NCBI GenBank assembly: GCA_034436045.1
Contig: DAOTVZ010000175.1
Location: 1 to 54,238, forward strand
DNA: 54,238 nt
Direction: 5' to 3'
Origin: H111-94 sp034436045
GTDB taxonomy: Bacteria > Chloroflexota > Ktedonobacteria > Ktedonobacterales > Ktedonobacteraceae
Position numbers and translations under genes: made by a program. The notes under the pieces were generated by a model. It was not told where the DNA came from. It did no database searches and saw nothing but the letters and a program-made list of their open reading frames with translations. Shown here piece after piece: positions 6,490 to 14,203 of the stretch; position 1 is the first letter of the stretch, and the number at the start of each line of letters is the position of its first letter.

Positions 6490-8001
6490 ATGCGTATTGT
6501 GATTATTGGCAGTGGTTTTGGCGGTTTGAGCGCCGGAATTCGTTTGCAAGCGCAGGGACATGAGGTTACGATTCTGGAAAAACGCGACAAGCCCGGTGGG
6601 CGCGCATACGTCTATGAGCAGGACGGGTTTATCTTCGATGGAGGACCAACAATTATTACTGCGCCCTGGTTGATCCACGATCTGTTTGCGTTGTGTGGCA
6701 GGAAGACTGAGGATTATGTCAAGATCATTCCCATCGATCCCTTTTATAACATTCGTTTTGAAGACGGTCTCGTCTTCCATTACAACAATAATCGAGAGAA
6801 TATCTTGCGCCAGATTCGTGAGATCAGTCCTGGTGACGTAAAGGGTTACCTGCGCTTTGCTCAGGAGGGAGCTAAGATCTACGAGAAGGGTTTTGAGTTG
6901 ATCGACAAGCCTTTTACGCATGTATCGGATATGCTCAGGGTTGTGCCGGACCTGGTGCGTTTGCAGGCGCAGAAATCGGTGGCGGCATTCGTTTATCAAT
7001 ATATCAAGGATGAACGCTTGCGGCAGGTCTTCAGTTTTCATCCTCTGCTGATCGGTGGCAATCCGTTTCGGAGTACGGCTATCTACGCACTTATTCATAC
7101 GCTGGAGCAGAAGTTTGGTGTCTGGTATGCGGTTGGGGGTACAGGGGCGCTGGTGCGCGCGCTGGCGACGTTGTTTGAGGAGATGGGAGGCGAGCTAGTA
7201 CTTAATGAGGAAGCGGAGAGTATTGAGGTGAATGGGCAGACGAGACGTGCTACCGGCGTGCATACGCGCGCTGGCGGGTTTTACCCTGCTGCGGCGGTAG
7301 TGAGCAATGCGGATGTGGCGCATACCTATCTGCACCTGGTTCCAGCACGTTATCGCAAGAGGAATACGGATCGTCGTGTGAAAGGTCTGGAGTATGCCAT
7401 GTCGCTCTTTGTGATCTACTTCGGTACAGATCGCAAGTATGAGCATATGGCGCATCATGAAATTCTGATGGGGCCGCGATACAAAGGGCTACTGGACGAC
7501 GTCTTTAAATATAAGGTATTGGCGAAGGATTTCTCGCTTTATCTGCATCGTCCAACAGCAACTGATGCCTCACTGGCACCGGAGGGCTGCGACTCCTGGT
7601 ATGTGCTGTCGCCAGTACCGCATCTCGGTAGTGGAGTAGACTGGCGGACGATGGCCAAACCGTACCGCGATAGGATTATTCAGTATCTTGAGGAGCGATA
7701 TCTGCCGGGTCTCTCGCAGCATATCGTCACGGAACGTTCTATCGACCCTTTGCACTTCCAGGATACGCTGAACAGCTATCTTGGCAGCGCCTTCTCGGTT
7801 GAGCCGGTGCTGATGCAATCGGCCTGGTTCCGTCCGCATAACATCAGTGAGGATATCGTCAATCTTTACTTTGTGGGTGCGGGCACTCATCCGGGGGCGG
7901 GTTTACCAGGGGTGTTAAGTTCGGGTAAAATAGTAGCAGAGATGATAGGTGTGGAGAAGTTTGCCAGGATGCGTGAGACAGTGGTGGCCAGTATGAAGTG
8001 A
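6490..8001 (+). CDS. CrtI/CrtN-type phytoene desaturase family FAD oxidoreductase (503 aa)
   Basis: An N-terminal dinucleotide-binding fold opens with IIGSGFGGLSAGIRLQAQG and continues with EKRDKPGGRA, then GGPTIITAP; the C-terminus has the family signature FVGAGTHPGAGLPGVLSSGK. Enzymes of this family desaturate, isomerise or oxidise C30/C40 carotenoid backbones at the membrane with FAD. ATG 6490 follows AAAGGTGA at 6476-6483; the upstream in-frame ATG at 6442 lies close to a T-run and lacks a ribosome binding site. Pairing with an ALDH resembles terminal oxidation modules of carotenoid pathways, but no phytoene synthase lies nearby, so the substrate is uncertain. Length is usual for the family. 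Confidence 0.88.
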   Translation: MRIVIIGSGFGGLSAGIRLQAQGHEVTILEKRDKPGGRAYVYEQDGFIFDGGPTIITAPWLIHDLFALCGRKTEDYVKIIPIDPFYNIRFEDGLVFHYNNNRENILRQIREISPGDVKGYLRFAQEGAKIYEKGFELIDKPFTHVSDMLRVVPDLVRLQAQKSVAAFVYQYIKDERLRQVFSFHPLLIGGNPFRSTAIYALIHTLEQKFGVWYAVGGTGALVRALATLFEEMGGELVLNEEAESIEVNGQTRRATGVHTRAGGFYPAAAVVSNADVAHTYLHLVPARYRKRNTDRRVKGLEYAMSLFVIYFGTDRKYEHMAHHEILMGPRYKGLLDDVFKYKVLAKDFSLYLHRPTATDASLAPEGCDSWYVLSPVPHLGSGVDWRTMAKPYRDRIIQYLEERYLPGLSQHIVTERSIDPLHFQDTLNSYLGSAFSVEPVLMQSAWFRPHNISEDIVNLYFVGAGTHPGAGLPGVLSSGKIVAEMIGVEKFARMRETVVASMK

Positions 8002-8184
8002 CAAAATTGTTGCGCACAGGCAACGCGGACAAGGAGGCCCATTCTTAAAAATTGAGGCGATGATGAAAGATAAAGAACAGGGGAGCAATGGTGCTTCCTG
8101 ATTCAGTATTGACAATGTCGTTATGCTGACATGTTCTCTATAGATAGATGCGTCTAGTGACCCTATAATAGACAGGAGCGCATT

Positions 8185-9249
8185 ATGTCTGGTAATCATC
8201 GATGGATGTTCAGATTGATCACCGGTACCGGGTTGCTTGGCTTGACCGTCACCAGCGGTCTGACGATTGTGGCAAATCATATAGTGAAAGAGTTTTCTAG
8301 CCCTCACAAGAATCTGGATAGTGCGGATATCACCTGGGAAGTCCCACGAGATTATGTAGAACCCCCTGTATCAGTACAACGCCCCCTGTTGTTTGAGACC
8401 GAAGATGGCGTATTGCTACGCGGCGATTTCTGGGCGCAACCACGTCAAGCCCCTACAATTGTGCTATGTCATGGCTATCGTATTGATCGTTCGCATCTGC
8501 GCTCTACTGCGGCGGTAGAATACGCCTGCGGATATAATATTCTACTCTTCGATTTTCGCGGGCATGGGGGGAGTGAGAGCGTCATGACGAGCGGTGGCAA
8601 TGCTGAGGTGCATGATCTTGAGGCGGCCATTGTGACTGCCGGGCGACAACCTGAGACGTTGCCGGGGAGAATCATCCTGCAAGGTTTCTCGATGGGTGCA
8701 TCGGTCGCGCTCCTCACGCCCCCACATCCTGATGTTGTTGCTATTATTGCTGATAGTCCCTTTGCGCGCTCGGATGAAATGCTGCAACGCATCATCTGCT
8801 ATCAATTGACACAGGCGTGTAATGGGTGGAAGCCGCAGTTGCGCCAGGTGCGCTATATATTGCCCGCGATTGCCTGGGCTATTATCGCGGCCAGTATTGT
8901 TATCTTCCGCGTGCGCTTTGGTTATGGTTTTGTGGCACGTACTGACAAAAGTTTCCGACGCTGGAAAACGAAAGGCAAGGGGCGGGTACAACCCACATTG
9001 GCTGAACATTCCATTCCCATCCTGCTGATACATGCCACAGGCGATAACCTGATTCCCTTTGCTCATGCCCGTCAGATCGCGGCTGAAGCAAAGGCTTATG
9101 GTGTGCCACTGGAGACCTACTTTGCGGATGGGCAGACTCATTGCGGTGTCTATGGCTATGATCCGCACGGATACGCTTGTGTGTTACAGAACTTCCTGGC
9201 ACGTGCATTAGGCGATGATTTGCCGGAACAACATCGGGTTGTGAGTTGA
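8185..9249 (+). CDS. Membrane-anchored alpha/beta hydrolase (354 aa)
   Basis: A hydrophobic N-terminal segment (~residues 10-31) looks like a signal anchor. The hydrolase domain has the oxyanion-region HGYRIDRSHL, nucleophile S169 in GFSMGAS, acid D287 (HATGDN) and base H319 (DGQTHCG), a complete Ser-Asp-His triad. A second hydrophobic stretch (~224-242) lies in the lid region and might dip into the membrane. The fold resembles serine aminopeptidase S33/BAAT-like esterases; the substrate is unknown. AGGAG lies about eight bases before the ATG. It stands alone between the desaturase and the coiled-coil gene, both on the same strand; TTGACA at 8109 and TATAAT at 8164 lie upstream but are not correctly spaced to each other. 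Confidence 0.82.
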   Translation: MSGNHRWMFRLITGTGLLGLTVTSGLTIVANHIVKEFSSPHKNLDSADITWEVPRDYVEPPVSVQRPLLFETEDGVLLRGDFWAQPRQAPTIVLCHGYRIDRSHLRSTAAVEYACGYNILLFDFRGHGGSESVMTSGGNAEVHDLEAAIVTAGRQPETLPGRIILQGFSMGASVALLTPPHPDVVAIIADSPFARSDEMLQRIICYQLTQACNGWKPQLRQVRYILPAIAWAIIAASIVIFRVRFGYGFVARTDKSFRRWKTKGKGRVQPTLAEHSIPILLIHATGDNLIPFAHARQIAAEAKAYGVPLETYFADGQTHCGVYGYDPHGYACVLQNFLARALGDDLPEQHRVVS

Positions 9250-9263
9250 TTGTGTTCACCGGG

Positions 9264-9302
9264 ACTTGCATTTCTAGCCCTCTTCTGTGCATAATTGCAA
9301 GT
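9264..9302 (+). promoter_or_regulatory. Possible promoter bracketed by a 7-bp inverted repeat
   Basis: TTGCAT (9266-9271) and CATAAT (9290-9295) are 18 bases apart. ACTTGCA (9264-9270) and TGCAAGT (9296-9302) are perfect inverted repeats, one arm on the -35 and the other immediately after the -10, which would suit a dimeric repressor. It lies ~100 bases before the coiled-coil gene. Confidence 0.4.
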
Positions 9303-9394
9303 AAGGAATTTGAAAACCGCTAGAAGTACGGAGATTGTATTCGGTAGGTCTTTGCGTATATATGCCAGAAGAGTCATGCCAGGGGTGGGAACTT

Positions 9395-10414
9395 ATGCTA
9401 TCGCCGCAGGAGGATTTTGAGCAGGAGCTTGAATTAGAGTTAGAACCTCGTACTGACTCACTTGTCCATGTGCCGCGTTCATTGGATTATCGTAACACGC
9501 TAGCGCAACGTCGTCAGCAGATTATCCAGCAGAAGGTTGGTGAGCCTCGTACTGATGCCTTGCCTGGGATCAAGTCGGAAGCGCCCGGAGTACGGCTGGC
9601 AATGCGTCAGGTTATTCAGTTGCGTGAAGAGAACAGGCACCTGCGTAATCTACTGGAAGAGATGCGATGGGAAAAGGAGCAAGTCTCTGTTGCCTATAAC
9701 GCTTTACAGGCAAAGATTGCTGATAATCTGCTGTCGGAACATAGCGACTATGAACAGCGCCATGAGCAGTATCAAACGCAGTTACAAGAGGTGACGGCGG
9801 CCTATGACAAGTTGCTTGTAGAGAACGACACGTTACGTCGAATGTATGATGAGCTACATTCAACCTTTCAGCAGATGGTGGAAGAGAAAGCGCATCAAAT
9901 GGTTGTTGAGGCTGCTGCTGTTCTTGAGCGTTCACCTGATGAAGTACCGGTATTGTTGCACGATGTCGTGAAATCTTTGCAGGTGCGTGCCCAGCAGATG
10001 GAGGATAAACACCTGATCGAGATTCTCTATCTCAAACACGAGGTACAGCGTCTGGCGGAGGAGTTGAGGCAGGAGCGCGAACAGGTTTATCAAAAGCAGC
10101 AAGAAGTGATGAAGATGCACTATACGGTGAGAGAACAGAGCGAGTTGCGGCGCAAGACTATCGAGGCGAGTCTCTATGCGCGCTGGCGTGCCTCACTGGC
10201 GATTGTGGCTACGTCACTTCTGCTAGTGTTTGTTGTATTACAAGTACTTTCGATGTACCTTTTGCGGGCCGCACTTTCTCCGGCGGCTATCATAGCGCTG
10301 GTTGTCCCTCTTATTGTTTGTGGGGTGCTGGCGGTGTTACTCTCGGAACCGCTGGCGATGGCGCGCCATATCTATAAAAGTGCGCCGACGAAAAGACGTG
10401 TAAAGCAGGTGTGA
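9395..10414 (+). CDS. Coiled-coil protein with two C-terminal membrane segments (339 aa)
   Basis: The N-terminus is acidic (ELELELEP), followed by ~200 residues of heptad-rich coiled coil (for example RQVIQLREENRHLRNLLEEM, then EILYLKHEVQRLAEELRQE). Two adjacent hydrophobic segments close to the C-terminus (roughly ASLAIVATSLLLVFVVLQVL and PAAIIALVVPLIVCGVLAVL) form a membrane hairpin with a short basic tail. No enzymatic domain is seen; a cytoplasmic scaffold or membrane-tethered spacer is likely (inference). The start is uncertain: ATG 9395 follows a purine-rich AGGGGTGGGA; ATG 9362 and TTG 9335 have no good ribosome binding site. Confidence 0.7.
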   Translation: MLSPQEDFEQELELELEPRTDSLVHVPRSLDYRNTLAQRRQQIIQQKVGEPRTDALPGIKSEAPGVRLAMRQVIQLREENRHLRNLLEEMRWEKEQVSVAYNALQAKIADNLLSEHSDYEQRHEQYQTQLQEVTAAYDKLLVENDTLRRMYDELHSTFQQMVEEKAHQMVVEAAAVLERSPDEVPVLLHDVVKSLQVRAQQMEDKHLIEILYLKHEVQRLAEELRQEREQVYQKQQEVMKMHYTVREQSELRRKTIEASLYARWRASLAIVATSLLLVFVVLQVLSMYLLRAALSPAAIIALVVPLIVCGVLAVLLSEPLAMARHIYKSAPTKRRVKQV

Positions 10415-10425
10415 TAACCGATTAG

Positions 10426-10470
10426 TGGCCTGATACTCACAAGGGACATGAGGTTGTGGGTATCAGGCCA
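10426..10470. terminator. Bidirectional terminator stem between convergent genes
   Basis: TGGCCTGATACTCAC (10426-10440) pairs with 10456-10470 over 15 bases with one T-G wobble and a 15-base loop. It lies exactly between the convergent coiled-coil gene and the disulfide oxidoreductase gene. No strong T-run follows. Confidence 0.6.
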
Positions 10471-10485
10471 ATCAACGGGTCTTAC

Positions 10486-11919
10486 TTATGCTCCTGTGTT
10501 GCGCAGTTTCAGGACAGTTTCAACGATTTTACGGTTGCTGAAGGCTTGCCGTCCTTTCAAGTATGCCTCGAATGCTGCTTGCTGCAAACCAGTGGTTATG
10601 GTTGGGTAGGGGTGAATGGTGTGGAAGATGTCGTTAAGGGTCATGTGATGCTGGATCGCCAGTGAAAGCTCGCCAAGCAGTTCGCCAGCGCCGACCCCTA
10701 CGAGATGTGCGCCTACGATTTCATCCTTTTTCCCCGCCAGGATGAGCTTAATGAAGCCTATCGTTTCATGCTCGGCCTGAGCGCGATCAATCTCGGACCA
10801 GGGGAAGTACTCCTCTCGAACCTCTTTGTACTGCTGTTGGGCCTCGGCCATTGTCAGGCCCACACGGGCGGCTTCAGGGTCGGTGAAGGTACACCAGGGA
10901 ACGACGCGGTAATCTACCTTTTTCTTATAGATAGGGAGAAGCGCGTTCTGCACAGCTATTCCGGCCTGGTAGGCTGCTACGTGGGTAAAGAGGTAGCCAC
11001 CGATGACATCGCCGATTGCCAGAATGTTGGGGGTTGAGGTTTGCAGGTATTCGTTGACCTTGATGCCCTTGCTATCGTAGGCCACCTGAGCCGCGTCCAG
11101 GTTCAAGGTTGCGGCATTGGGCTGTCGGCCCAGTGCGAGGAGCAGTTCATCAGCTTCAAAGGTCAAAGTAGTTTCGTCCTGGCGTGCTATGATGACCTTT
11201 TTTGTGCCCCTGCGCTCAGCCCCTATGAAGCGTGCGTTGGGAATAATGGTGATGCCTTCTGCGCGCAACACCTCGCTGATGGTGGCTGAAACCTCTGGTT
11301 CTTCTTTTGGCAAGATGCGTGTTGGCCCCTGGATGATGGTCACGTTGGTGCCAAGTCGTGCAAGAGCCTGGGCCAATTCGACGCCGATAGGGCCACCGCC
11401 TGCGATAATGAGCGATTCAGGTAAGGCTTGCAGGTCGAAGACATCTTCATTAGTCAAATAGCCGGTTGCGGTCAGTCCTTCTATCGGCGGTACGAAGGGG
11501 CGTGAGCCGGTAGCGATGAGCGTATTGCGTGTAGTGATACGTTCATTGTTGAGTTGCAGTTCGGTAGGTGATTTAAAGGCGATATGCCCAAATTTGACGG
11601 TGACGCCCTCGGTATAGACCTGTTCGGTTGCGCTTACCTGTTGGATGACACGCTGCACGTAGGCGCTGACTTTGGGAATGTCGATGTGTATATCACTACA
11701 GGTAAGCCCTATCTCGGTAGCGTGTTGCATGTGATGGAGGGTGCGTGCAACGTGGATCAGGCTTTTGCTGGGAACGCAGCCATAATGCAGGCAGTCGCCA
11801 CCAAGTTGTTGTTTATCGACGAGCAGTACTCTAGCTCCTAGTGCGGTGGCGACGCGAGCAGCGGTCAGGCCACCAGAGCCACCGCCGATGATGGTGAGGT
11901 CGTAGTCGAAATGAGGCAT
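10486..11919 (-). CDS. Dihydrolipoamide dehydrogenase/mercuric reductase-like flavoprotein (477 aa)
   Basis: A class I pyridine nucleotide-disulfide oxidoreductase: FAD site IIGGGSGGLTAARVA (10-24), redox disulfide C43/C48 in GGDCLHYGCVPSK, a second Rossmann motif IIAGGGPIGVELAQAL for NAD(P)H, and a C-terminal dimerisation domain with HTIHPYPTITTGL. The GGDCLHYGC variant belongs to the MerA/Lpd-related branch that often lacks lipoamide activity, and no 2-oxoacid dehydrogenase genes are near, so the true electron acceptor is unknown. ATG 11919 has AAGGAG six bases upstream. It is divergent from zwf. Confidence 0.85.
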   Translation of the reverse strand: MPHFDYDLTIIGGGSGGLTAARVATALGARVLLVDKQQLGGDCLHYGCVPSKSLIHVARTLHHMQHATEIGLTCSDIHIDIPKVSAYVQRVIQQVSATEQVYTEGVTVKFGHIAFKSPTELQLNNERITTRNTLIATGSRPFVPPIEGLTATGYLTNEDVFDLQALPESLIIAGGGPIGVELAQALARLGTNVTIIQGPTRILPKEEPEVSATISEVLRAEGITIIPNARFIGAERRGTKKVIIARQDETTLTFEADELLLALGRQPNAATLNLDAAQVAYDSKGIKVNEYLQTSTPNILAIGDVIGGYLFTHVAAYQAGIAVQNALLPIYKKKVDYRVVPWCTFTDPEAARVGLTMAEAQQQYKEVREEYFPWSEIDRAQAEHETIGFIKLILAGKKDEIVGAHLVGVGAGELLGELSLAIQHHMTLNDIFHTIHPYPTITTGLQQAAFEAYLKGRQAFSNRKIVETVLKLRNTGA

Positions 11920-12148
11920 GCATAGCTCCTTCTGGAAGGATGTGATTGCTTAAGGAATGCGCAAAGAGGCGCAAGAACCGGATACTTATATAAAACAATA
12001 GCATTTCGGGATAAAATTTCATGGTGATGTTCAGTTTTGTTGTAGGATGTGAGTGTGTCTTGATGCTCTGCTTAGTTACACGAAAAGGGCTGTATGCCCG
12101 TGTAAGTAATGAGGTAGACGTTAGAGATAGAGAAAAGGAGATCGATGT

Positions 12149-13708
12149 ATGACGCAAAGTGTACGTGTTGAGGGGCGCGCCCTCAAGCAACATACTATCT
12201 GGCAAGATGGTCATGTGCCTCAGCCTTGTGCGGTGGTGATCTTTGGAGCGACCGGTGATCTGGCGCAGCGCAAGCTACTGCCCACCCTGGCGCATCTGTG
12301 GCACGATCATCCGCTAAAGGAGAGTTTCTGCATTGTCGCGTATGCGCGCCGTCCTCTGAGCGAGCAGCAGTGGCAAGCGATGGTGGTAGAGTCACTCAGT
12401 AAATATATGCCTGACGATGATCGATTAGATAGCGAGGCACAGCGAGCCTTTGCTGAGCGCCTGTATTATTGTCAGGGTAATATTGATGATGATGACGACT
12501 ACCAGAAGCTGGCCAAACTGCTCGATAATCTGGATAAGACGCAGGACACTAAAGGGAATCGCATTTTCTATCTGTCCACGCCGCCGGAACTCGACCCGGT
12601 GATTGTAGAACGCCTGGGACGCGCCGGGTTGGCGCAACCGAAGCAGCAGGATTCATGGGTACACCTGATTGTCGAAAAGCCTTTTGGTCATGATCTTGCC
12701 ACTGCTCAAGAGTTGAACCGGCGGCTTGGAAGTGTTTTCCACGAGGATCAGATTTATCGCATTGACCATTATATGGGCAAGGAGACGGTACAGAACATTC
12801 TGGCGTTCCGTTTCGCCAATGGCATTTTTGAGCCGCTCTGGAACCAGAAATATATTGATCATGTGCAGATTCTTGTGGCGGAGAGTATCGGCATCGAATC
12901 GCGCTCAGAGTATTATGAGTCGGAGGGGGCTATCCGTGATATGGTGCAGAATCATATCATGCAGGTCCTGTGTTTGACGTGTATGGAGCCGCCGGTAGCT
13001 TTTGAGGCCAATGCCATTCGTGATGAGAAGGTCAAATTGCTGAGGGCTATTCCGCTCTTTACGCCGGATGGCGTGAGAAAACGTGTGGTGCGTGGACAGT
13101 ACACTGCTGGAGTGATTGATGGTCAGCCGGTCGTGGGCTATAGGGAAGAGAAGGGCGTGAATCCCAAATCGACAACTGAGACGTTTGTGGCCCTCAAGTT
13201 GTTTATTGAGAACTGGCGCTGGGCGGATGTACCGTTTTATATTCGTACTGGAAAACGCCTACCGAAGCGCAGCACGGAGGTGACGGTGCAGTTTAAGCGC
13301 GTACCGCATCAACTGTATAAGCCGGAAGAGACAAAGGGGCTGGTGCCGAACAGATTGACCATCCGCATTCAACCAGATGAGGGTATCTCGCTAAAATTTG
13401 GCGCGAAGGTACCGGGCGCAGCCCAACATCTAGCTTCGGTGGATATGAATTTTTCCTACAATACGGCCTTTGGCATTCAATCACCGGAAGCATATGAGCG
13501 CCTGCTGGCTGATTGTATGATTGGTGACTCAACGCTGTTTATTCGGCGCGATGAGATTGAGGCGTCGTGGCGTATCATTGATAGTATCACGAATGTCTGG
13601 AAAGAAATGCCTGCTGATACTGTGTATCCCTATGCAGCAGGCACCTGGGGGCCGGAGGAGGCGGATACACTCATTCAGCAGGATGGACGTGAATGGGATA
13701 ATCCGTAG
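12149..13708 (+). CDS. zwf: Glucose-6-phosphate 1-dehydrogenase (519 aa)
   Basis: Catalyses NADP-dependent oxidation of glucose 6-phosphate to 6-phosphogluconolactone, the entry to the oxidative pentose phosphate pathway. The nucleotide-binding GATGDLAQRKL is at 33-43 and the substrate/active-site block RIDHYMGKE is at about 204-212; FYIRTGKRLPKR follows in the C-terminal domain. Length is normal for the bacterial enzyme. ATG 12149 has AAGGAG eight bases upstream (12135-12140). It is monocistronic, ending at the terminator at 13730-13765. No opcA or 6-phosphogluconate dehydrogenase gene is adjacent. Confidence 0.95.
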   Translation: MTQSVRVEGRALKQHTIWQDGHVPQPCAVVIFGATGDLAQRKLLPTLAHLWHDHPLKESFCIVAYARRPLSEQQWQAMVVESLSKYMPDDDRLDSEAQRAFAERLYYCQGNIDDDDDYQKLAKLLDNLDKTQDTKGNRIFYLSTPPELDPVIVERLGRAGLAQPKQQDSWVHLIVEKPFGHDLATAQELNRRLGSVFHEDQIYRIDHYMGKETVQNILAFRFANGIFEPLWNQKYIDHVQILVAESIGIESRSEYYESEGAIRDMVQNHIMQVLCLTCMEPPVAFEANAIRDEKVKLLRAIPLFTPDGVRKRVVRGQYTAGVIDGQPVVGYREEKGVNPKSTTETFVALKLFIENWRWADVPFYIRTGKRLPKRSTEVTVQFKRVPHQLYKPEETKGLVPNRLTIRIQPDEGISLKFGAKVPGAAQHLASVDMNFSYNTAFGIQSPEAYERLLADCMIGDSTLFIRRDEIEASWRIIDSITNVWKEMPADTVYPYAAGTWGPEEADTLIQQDGREWDNP

Positions 13709-13729
13709 GGAGGGGGTGAGAAACATGAT

Positions 13730-13765
13730 AGAGAGCGTTTCAACCAGTGAGTTAAAACGCTCTCT
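13730..13765. terminator. Bidirectional terminator between zwf and the csbD-like gene
   Basis: AGAGAGCGTTT (13730-13740) is perfectly complementary to AAACGCTCTCT (13755-13765) around a 14-base loop, followed by a short T-run on the plus strand. It separates the convergent zwf and CsbD-like genes. Confidence 0.75.
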
Positions 13766-13797
13766 TTGCATATGTGACCTTTGAGGTAAAAAGGATA

Positions 13798-14073
13798 TTA
13801 GAGAAGGTCGCGGTCACTCTCTTCATCATCGTTTTTGGGACGACGTTTTGTACGTTCGGTGAGCTGGTCAATGCCCTCCTGGAGCTTGCGTTCAGCCTGA
13901 CCGAGTTTGGATTGAATAGTGCCGCCTGCCTCTTTTGCCTGGCCTTTGGCCTCCATCTCTTCATTGTCTGTTACCTGGCCAAGCTTCTTTTCGACTTCCC
14001 CGGCAGCCTTATTGAGCTTTCCTTTGAGGGTATCCTCTGTGCCCTGGGTTCCGAGGTCTTTATTCTCGTTCAT
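13798..14073 (-). CDS. CsbD-family stress-response protein (91 aa)
   Basis: A small, highly charged, helical protein with the CsbD repeat pattern: LKGKLNKAAGEVEKKLGQVT at residues ~16-35, then EAKGQAKEAGGTIQSKLGQA at ~41-60. CsbD-like proteins are abundant general-stress proteins of unknown mechanism. AAAGGAG lies nine bases before ATG 14073. A hairpin GGTATC/GATACC (14094-14109) occupies the leader just upstream of the ribosome binding site and could modulate translation (inference). Confidence 0.85.
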   Translation of the reverse strand: MNENKDLGTQGTEDTLKGKLNKAAGEVEKKLGQVTDNEEMEAKGQAKEAGGTIQSKLGQAERKLQEGIDQLTERTKRRPKNDDEESDRDLL

Positions 14074-14093
14074 GAAGTGTATCTCCTTTCACA

Positions 14094-14109
14094 GGTATCG
14101 TGAGATACC
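14094..14109 (-). promoter_or_regulatory. Leader hairpin of the csbD-like gene
   Basis: GGTATC (14094-14099) and GATACC (14104-14109) form a 6-bp stem with a four-base loop, directly upstream of the Shine-Dalgarno. A role in mRNA stability or translation control is possible but unproven. Confidence 0.35.
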
Positions 14110-14172
14110 GTTGAGAGCGGTGGTCAAGGCAATCTTTTTTACCTTACCCTCTGTACACTGATGGAGCTGCCA

Positions 14173-14200
14173 AAAAGATACACTTCATGGTCTCATGGGT
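14173..14200 (-). terminator. Probable terminator of the oligopeptidase gene
   Basis: Reading the minus strand just after the pepF stop codon, CACCCATG and CATGAAGTG form an imperfect stem with one bulge, followed by TATCTTTTT. It would end pepF transcription before the csbD-like gene. Confidence 0.45.
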
Positions 14201-14203
14201 GAG

